Source: Sphingobium xanthum
Lineage (GTDB): Bacteria; Pseudomonadota; Alphaproteobacteria; Sphingomonadales; Sphingomonadaceae
Direction: 5' to 3'
NCBI RefSeq assembly: GCF_019737615.1
Contig: NZ_JAHKKS010000012.1
Location: 55,979-119,978, forward strand
DNA: 64,000 bases
Below the pieces are notes generated by a model. It saw nothing but the letters and a program-made list of their open reading frames with translations, was not told the DNA's origin and did not search any database. The translations under genes and the position numbers were made by a program. This document shows positions 60,963 to 64,000 of the stretch, piece after piece (position 1 is the stretch's first letter; every line of letters starts with the position of its first letter).

Positions 60963-61049
60963 GCGGTCGTGGCGGAACTGGTAGACGCGCAACGTTGAGG
61001 TCGTTGTGGGCGAAAGCCCGTGGAAGTTCGAGTCTTCTCGACCGCACCA
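60963..61049 (+). tRNA. tRNA-Leu (anticodon GAG)
   Basis: 87 nt including an encoded CCA. The acceptor arm pairs GCGGTCG (60963-60969) with CGACCGC (61039-61045), followed by A and CCA. The D-loop has GGCGGAACTGGTAGACGC as in leucine tRNAs. The anticodon stem CAACG/CGTTG encloses loop TTGAGGT, so the anticodon is GAG (60997-60999). A long variable arm (TGGGCGAAAGCCCG) marks a class II tRNA, and the T-loop is GTTCGAGTC. A mobile recombinase module follows within 190 bp. Confidence 0.97.
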
Positions 61050-61144
61050 GACAGTCCATAAAACCTAGGTATTGAGGGCGAGCCGGCGGCTCGGCCCGAG
61101 AACTGGCGCGGTTCTGCGGCATTCGCCGAGGTGCTAGATTGCAT

Positions 61145-61226
61145 CTGCAGTCAGAGACGCGCTGACGTGGCGATCTTTTCGCGCAACATATCGCGGCCGT
61201 CTCTGGCCCTAAGTTTTTGACTGCAG
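61145..61226. repeat. Long imperfect inverted repeat beside the recombinase gene
   Basis: CTGCAGTCA with AGAGACG (61145-61159) is mirrored by CGTCTCT (61198-61204) and TGACTGCAG (61218-61226). It lies just past the recombinase stop at 61238. It could be a recombination or attachment site or a transcription stop. A short word GAGAACTGG also occurs twice, near 61099 and 61228. Confidence 0.5.
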
Positions 61227-61237
61227 TGAGAACTGGC

Positions 61238-62920
61238 TCAGGAGACGCCGAGAACCCGGCGTTGCTCGGTCCAGGCGAGTGGTAGTTCGACGCTCATCAA
61301 CGAGCGTGCAGTGAGCGTTGCGGGCTGCCGCCCTTCAATGATCGCGGTCGCGATGTCGGGAGCGAGGCAGGAGAGGGTGACCATTTTGCCGAGCCGTGTG
61401 CGGCATCGACCATGCTCCGCTGCGATGGCTGCAATAGATCGATCCGGCTGGCTTAGGATGACCTGCTTTGCAGCATGCGCCTCGGCCAGCAACGCAACCA
61501 GCTTCTCATCGCGCTGCACCGTTATGGTCGGTGCAGCATTAGGCCCAGGGATGACCAGCCGGATCTGGCGCCCCCGCCTGACCTTGAGCACCGGCAGGGT
61601 AAGTTCGAGCGCCGGTCGATCGTCCTGCTGCGTGAGGTCGAGCAACGCAGCAAGGCCCGTTTGATCAATCACCAGCGCGATGTGGTCCTCATTGAGGTGG
61701 ATGCGTGCAATGGTACCGGTCAGGATCTCAATCTTGTCTGCCTGCGAACCGCCGCGCAGCTTTGCTGCATGGATTGCTGCGGTCTTGATCGCGCGGTCGA
61801 GATCGTCAGCGGGCAGCTCACCGGCAAGGTTCATCATCGCCTGCGCATCGCCAAGATAGGATGCGAGCCGGTCGATCACGAGCCGCTCAAGATCATGAGC
61901 ATTGACCCGCCATGCTGGAGCGCCATCGATCAGGTCTGGCCGGGTTACATAGTAGCGATAGCGCTTGCCCGGCTTGGTGGCATGACTGCTGGTCATCGCC
62001 CGGCCTTCGCCGTCCAGGACCAGACCGATCAGGAGGCTAGGCTGGACGGCCTTGATGCGCTTGGAACTGCCGGAGGCGTTGTCCTTGAGTTTTGCCTGCA
62101 CAGCGGCCCAGAGGGCCTGGGGGACAATGGCTTCATGCTCTGCATCGAACCAGTCTCCCTTGTGAGCGAGCTGACCGATGTAGATGCGGTTCGAGAGCAG
62201 ATGGTAGAGTGTGCCACGCCGGAAGATGCAGCCGCCGCGATGCGGTCCGCTGGTCCGCCGCTGAACCTTGGTGCGGTGGCCTTGGGCGTTCAGCTCCTCG
62301 GTCAGCTCGACCACCGAGCCAAGCTCCAGATAGCGCTGCATGATCCGGCGCACGAGATCGGCCTCTGCCGAATGTGGGACGAGCTTACGGCTATCGACCT
62401 CATATCCAAGCGGGACCGGTCCACCCATCCAGAGGCCCTTGCGCTTGGAAGCCGCGATCTTGTCGCGGATGCGCTCACCGGTCACCTCTCGCTCGAACTG
62501 GGCGAACGAAAGCAGCATGTTCAAGGTGAGCCGTCCCATGCTGGTGGTGGTGTTGAACGATTGCGTGATCGAGACAAAGCTGGCTTTAGCCTCGTCGAGC
62601 ACCTCGACGATCTTGGCGAAGTCGGCAAGATTGCGGGTCAGTCGGTCGATCTTGTAGACAAGGATGATGTCGACTTTGCCTAAGGTGACATCGGCCAGCA
62701 GGCGCGTCAGCCCAGGGCGCTGCATGTTGCCGCCAGAGAAGCCGCCATCGTCAAAGCGGCCGTCAACGAGGACCCAGCCTTCGTGTCGCTGGCTCAGCGC
62801 ATAGGCGGCACAGGCCTCATATTGCGCGTCGAGGCTGTTGAACTCCTGATCGAGCCCATCCTCGGTCGACTTGCGCGTATAGACCGCGCAGCGCAGGCGC
62901 CGCTCAGCTGCCACGAGCAA
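61238..62920 (-). CDS. Large serine recombinase (resolvase/invertase N-terminal plus recombinase domain)
   Basis: 560 residues. Catalytic domain: AVYTRKSTEDGLDQEFNSLD with the nucleophile Ser, then DGGFSGGNMQRPGLTRLLAD, ILVYKIDRLTRNLADF, MLLSFAQFEREVTGERIRDK. The recombinase domain (GYEVDSRKLVPHSAEADLV, TLYHLLSNRIYIGQLAHKGD) and a zinc-ribbon-like part without clear Cys pairs follow. This is the recombinase that travels with DUF2924 and DUF3489 genes in alphaproteobacterial mobile segments. Downstream of a tRNA, it probably integrates or excises an element. Confidence 0.93.
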   Translation of the reverse strand: MLVAAERRLRCAVYTRKSTEDGLDQEFNSLDAQYEACAAYALSQRHEGWVLVDGRFDDGGFSGGNMQRPGLTRLLADVTLGKVDIILVYKIDRLTRNLADFAKIVEVLDEAKASFVSITQSFNTTTSMGRLTLNMLLSFAQFEREVTGERIRDKIAASKRKGLWMGGPVPLGYEVDSRKLVPHSAEADLVRRIMQRYLELGSVVELTEELNAQGHRTKVQRRTSGPHRGGCIFRRGTLYHLLSNRIYIGQLAHKGDWFDAEHEAIVPQALWAAVQAKLKDNASGSSKRIKAVQPSLLIGLVLDGEGRAMTSSHATKPGKRYRYYVTRPDLIDGAPAWRVNAHDLERLVIDRLASYLGDAQAMMNLAGELPADDLDRAIKTAAIHAAKLRGGSQADKIEILTGTIARIHLNEDHIALVIDQTGLAALLDLTQQDDRPALELTLPVLKVRRGRQIRLVIPGPNAAPTITVQRDEKLVALLAEAHAAKQVILSQPDRSIAAIAAEHGRCRTRLGKMVTLSCLAPDIATAIIEGRQPATLTARSLMSVELPLAWTEQRRVLGVS

Positions 62921-63326
62921 GTCCGAAGAAGCGGGGACCGGACCAGTGCGCGCCGGTCACGTCCTTCGCGATCTGGCTGAGAGATCGGTATGAGCGATCC
63001 TCCCAGACGAAGCCCTCGTCGCGCACCTCGACCGCGATGGTCTTGCCGTTCCACTCGCGGACCAACCGCGTGCCGGGGGTTAGAGTTGGGGAGGGGGCCT
63101 TGCGAAGCACTGTGCTGCCAGGCGATGCACCTCGCTCGAGTTCTCGCACGACCAGGACGGGAAGGGCGCCCAGATATCGCTCCTGCAGGCGCTGGGCGAC
63201 CAACCGGCGCAGCAATGGCAGGGGAACATTGGGTGCAACTTGCTTGGTGAGCTGCTGCCAACGCTCGCGCAGTTGTTCCTGCGTCAGTAATGGCAGAGCC
63301 AGCATCTCCTTCTCGAGGCGCTTCAT
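62904..63326 (-). CDS. DUF2924 family protein
   Basis: 140 residues. DUF2924 features: LRERWQQLTKQVAPNVPLPL, LRRLVAQRLQERYLGAL in the N-terminal helical part and PGTRLVREWNGKTIAVEVRD, FVWEDRSYRSLSQIAKDVTG, HWSGPRFFGL in the C-terminal part. Overlaps the recombinase start by 17 bp and the DUF3489 stop by 4 bp, so the three are one unit. Always seen with such recombinases; role unknown, maybe directionality. Confidence 0.92.
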   Translation of the reverse strand: MKRLEKEMLALPLLTQEQLRERWQQLTKQVAPNVPLPLLRRLVAQRLQERYLGALPVLVVRELERGASPGSTVLRKAPSPTLTPGTRLVREWNGKTIAVEVRDEGFVWEDRSYRSLSQIAKDVTGAHWSGPRFFGLARGS

Positions 63327-63577
63327 TCGGCTTCCGGCTCGGAGCGGTCGATGATCGTGTAGCGGGTGACGCCCTCAATCGAGGTCCGGGTGATCTCATA
63401 TCGCTTCTTGCGCAGGCCCGTGAGGGCCGCGCGGGTCGTGTGCGGTAGCCAGCTAGTTGCGGCGATCAGTTCCTTAAGGCTGGCACCCTCGGCGCGTTCC
63501 ATAAGCGCAATGACCTGCGCGATCTTGGACACAGGCTTGTCGGGTTCCGGTGTGGCATTCGTCTTGGTTTTGGTCAT
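63323..63577 (-). CDS. DUF3489 family protein
   Basis: 84 residues from the ATG at 63577, with GGAGACCACCC before it. The core is KIAQVIALMERAEGASLKEL, IAATSWLPHTTRAALTGLRK, KRYEITRTSIEGVTRYTI, a winged-helix-like DNA-binding domain. First gene of the recombinase unit and therefore its likely regulator. Confidence 0.92.
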   Translation of the reverse strand: MTKTKTNATPEPDKPVSKIAQVIALMERAEGASLKELIAATSWLPHTTRAALTGLRKKRYEITRTSIEGVTRYTIIDRSEPEAE

Positions 63578-63748
63578 GGGTGGTCTCCTTGTCGGAGCGG
63601 CGTCATGCTGCTCCCACCACCGCAAGCCCGGACCTCGGCGAAGGTCAGGGCGATCAAGCGACCGCCGGGGCCGCGTTCGATCGACACCAATGCTTGCGGT
63701 GGGGCTCAAGTCCAGTCGAAAGAAGGAGAATTGCAATGGGTTCGGGCG

Positions 63749-63873
63749 TTAGGGTTGAGAGCGCAGCTCAGAGCCCAAAAGTGATTGCGCAGCCTGGAGA
63801 AGCTTGCGGATCCGTTCGGCGTCATCCGCCAGCCGACTGATTTGGATGGTAAGGTCGTCCGGTTCTGCTGATC
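63749..63873 (-). pseudogene. C-terminal fragment of a gene cut by the insertion sequence
   Basis: On the minus strand a frame reads SAEPDDLTIQISRLADDAER and IRKLLQAAQSLLGSELRSQP, then TAA at 63749-63751. The heptad-like, codon-biased text looks like the C-terminus of a small helical protein. The frame runs into the end of the IS256-type element at 63874, so the gene is probably split there; the N-terminal part would lie past the element. No ribosome site or start is visible inside the window. Confidence 0.5.
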
Positions 63874-64000
63874 GGGACTGTCAGATATTTTGTGCGCGAG
63901 GCCATAGAGATGGATAGGAAGGACCATCGATATGGCGATCGACAAGGCCATGCTGGACCAGCTTCTGGCTGGTCGTGATCCGCAGGATTTGTTCGCGAAG
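63874..64000 (+). mobile_element. IS256-family insertion sequence, left end (continues past window)
   Basis: A terminal-repeat-like GGGACTGTCAGATATTTTGT starts at 63874, and 58 bp further the transposase gene begins. The GGACTGTC...TTTTGTG pattern is typical for the ends of IS256-group elements. The right end and target duplication are outside the window. Confidence 0.7.
63932..64000 (+). CDS. IS256-family (mutator-type) transposase, N-terminal 23 residues
   Basis: The ATG at 63932, with AGGAAGGACCATCG in front, opens MAIDKAMLDQLLAGRDPQDL and FAK before the window ends. This N-terminus is characteristic for IS256-family transposases (..LLDQL..GRDP.DLF.KDG..). The DDE catalytic domain lies outside. 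Confidence 0.8.
   Translation, partial: MAIDKAMLDQLLAGRDPQDLFAK

Noticed and set aside
60659..61075. 138-codon frame running through the tRNA-Leu gene
   Set aside because: The tRNA fold is complete, and the peptide merely translates it.
63706..63951. 81-codon minus-strand frame at the IS junction
   Set aside because: It crosses the IS terminal repeat; the neighbouring minus-strand frame (63749-63873) has better coding character.
1..64000. CRISPR arrays, rRNA genes, prophage structural genes
   Set aside because: No spaced direct-repeat arrays, no rRNA-like sequence and no capsid, tail or terminase motifs were seen.
60598..64000. Direct repeat of the tRNA-Leu 3' end as an att site
   Set aside because: I found no second copy of CTCGACCGCACCA in the remaining sequence; an element may extend beyond the window, so this stays open.

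Overview
The window reads as a GC-rich alphaproteobacterial chromosome segment, most likely from a sphingomonad (Sphingomonadales: Sphingobium, Novosphingobium, Sphingomonas or a relative). The reasons are the four intact or near-intact TonB-dependent receptors set inside catabolic clusters, the DUF6152 and DUF6644-type genes, the DUF1134 protein, and the chromosomal ftsE-ftsX-DUF218-plsC block next to a zinc-ribbon gene. This assignment is inferred from gene content. Genus and species cannot be read directly.

Layout. 1-3393: the 3' end of a TonB receptor, a VanA-like Rieske oxygenase and a MetE-like zinc methyltransferase. 3394-4886: a decayed stretch holding a doubly frameshifted, truncated TonB receptor and an aldo/keto reductase with an internal amber codon. 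4956-7607: a quinone-reductase-like MDR gene diverging from a TetR gene, then an AraC gene. 7629-13072: a likely ketone/alcohol catabolic set (SDR, Baeyer-Villiger monooxygenase, cytochrome P450, TetR, HSL-type esterase). 13244-19572: an uncharacterised envelope locus made of two related secreted proteins, two DUF6152 proteins, a TonB receptor and two DUF6644-like membrane proteins. 19588-27180: MarR, aldehyde dehydrogenase, two MmgE/PrpD proteins and a TcuA-like flavoprotein, divergent from a CysB-type LysR regulator. 27318-30272: a large TonB receptor with palindromes upstream. 30902-42700: a second catabolic region (enolase superfamily, GMC oxidoreductase, ALDH, CMD, cyclase, ThDP enzyme, DUF6282 hydrolase, two SDRs, MDR).

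42748-50205 is an iron-linked region: piuC, a siderophore receptor, tonB, and a PepSY-DUF2271-DUF4198-apbE operon. Palindromes of 15 bp with the pattern TGCGAAT-N-ATTCGCA lie in front of the receptor, tonB and the PepSY operon, which suggests a shared Fur-type control. The DUF2271 protein carries a DGISGAT motif, the kind of site to which ApbE attaches FMN, so the operon probably builds a flavinylated periplasmic or membrane electron-transfer system for ferric iron.

50292-60597 is mostly housekeeping or stress-type genes: a small membrane protein, a DUF2975/XRE pair, an MFS transporter, yghU, DUF1134, plsC, a DUF218 protein, ftsX, ftsE, a zinc-ribbon membrane protein and a MATE exporter. A tRNA-Leu(GAG) at 60963 is followed by a mobile module: a large serine recombinase, DUF2924 and DUF3489. 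The window ends inside an IS256-type insertion sequence that appears to have cut a gene at 63873.

The strongest candidates for undescribed biology are the secreted-protein/DUF6152/DUF6644 locus (13244-19572), the TcuA-like plus double MmgE/PrpD pathway under a CysB-type regulator (20138-27180), and the predicted flavinylated iron reductase operon (47121-50205).
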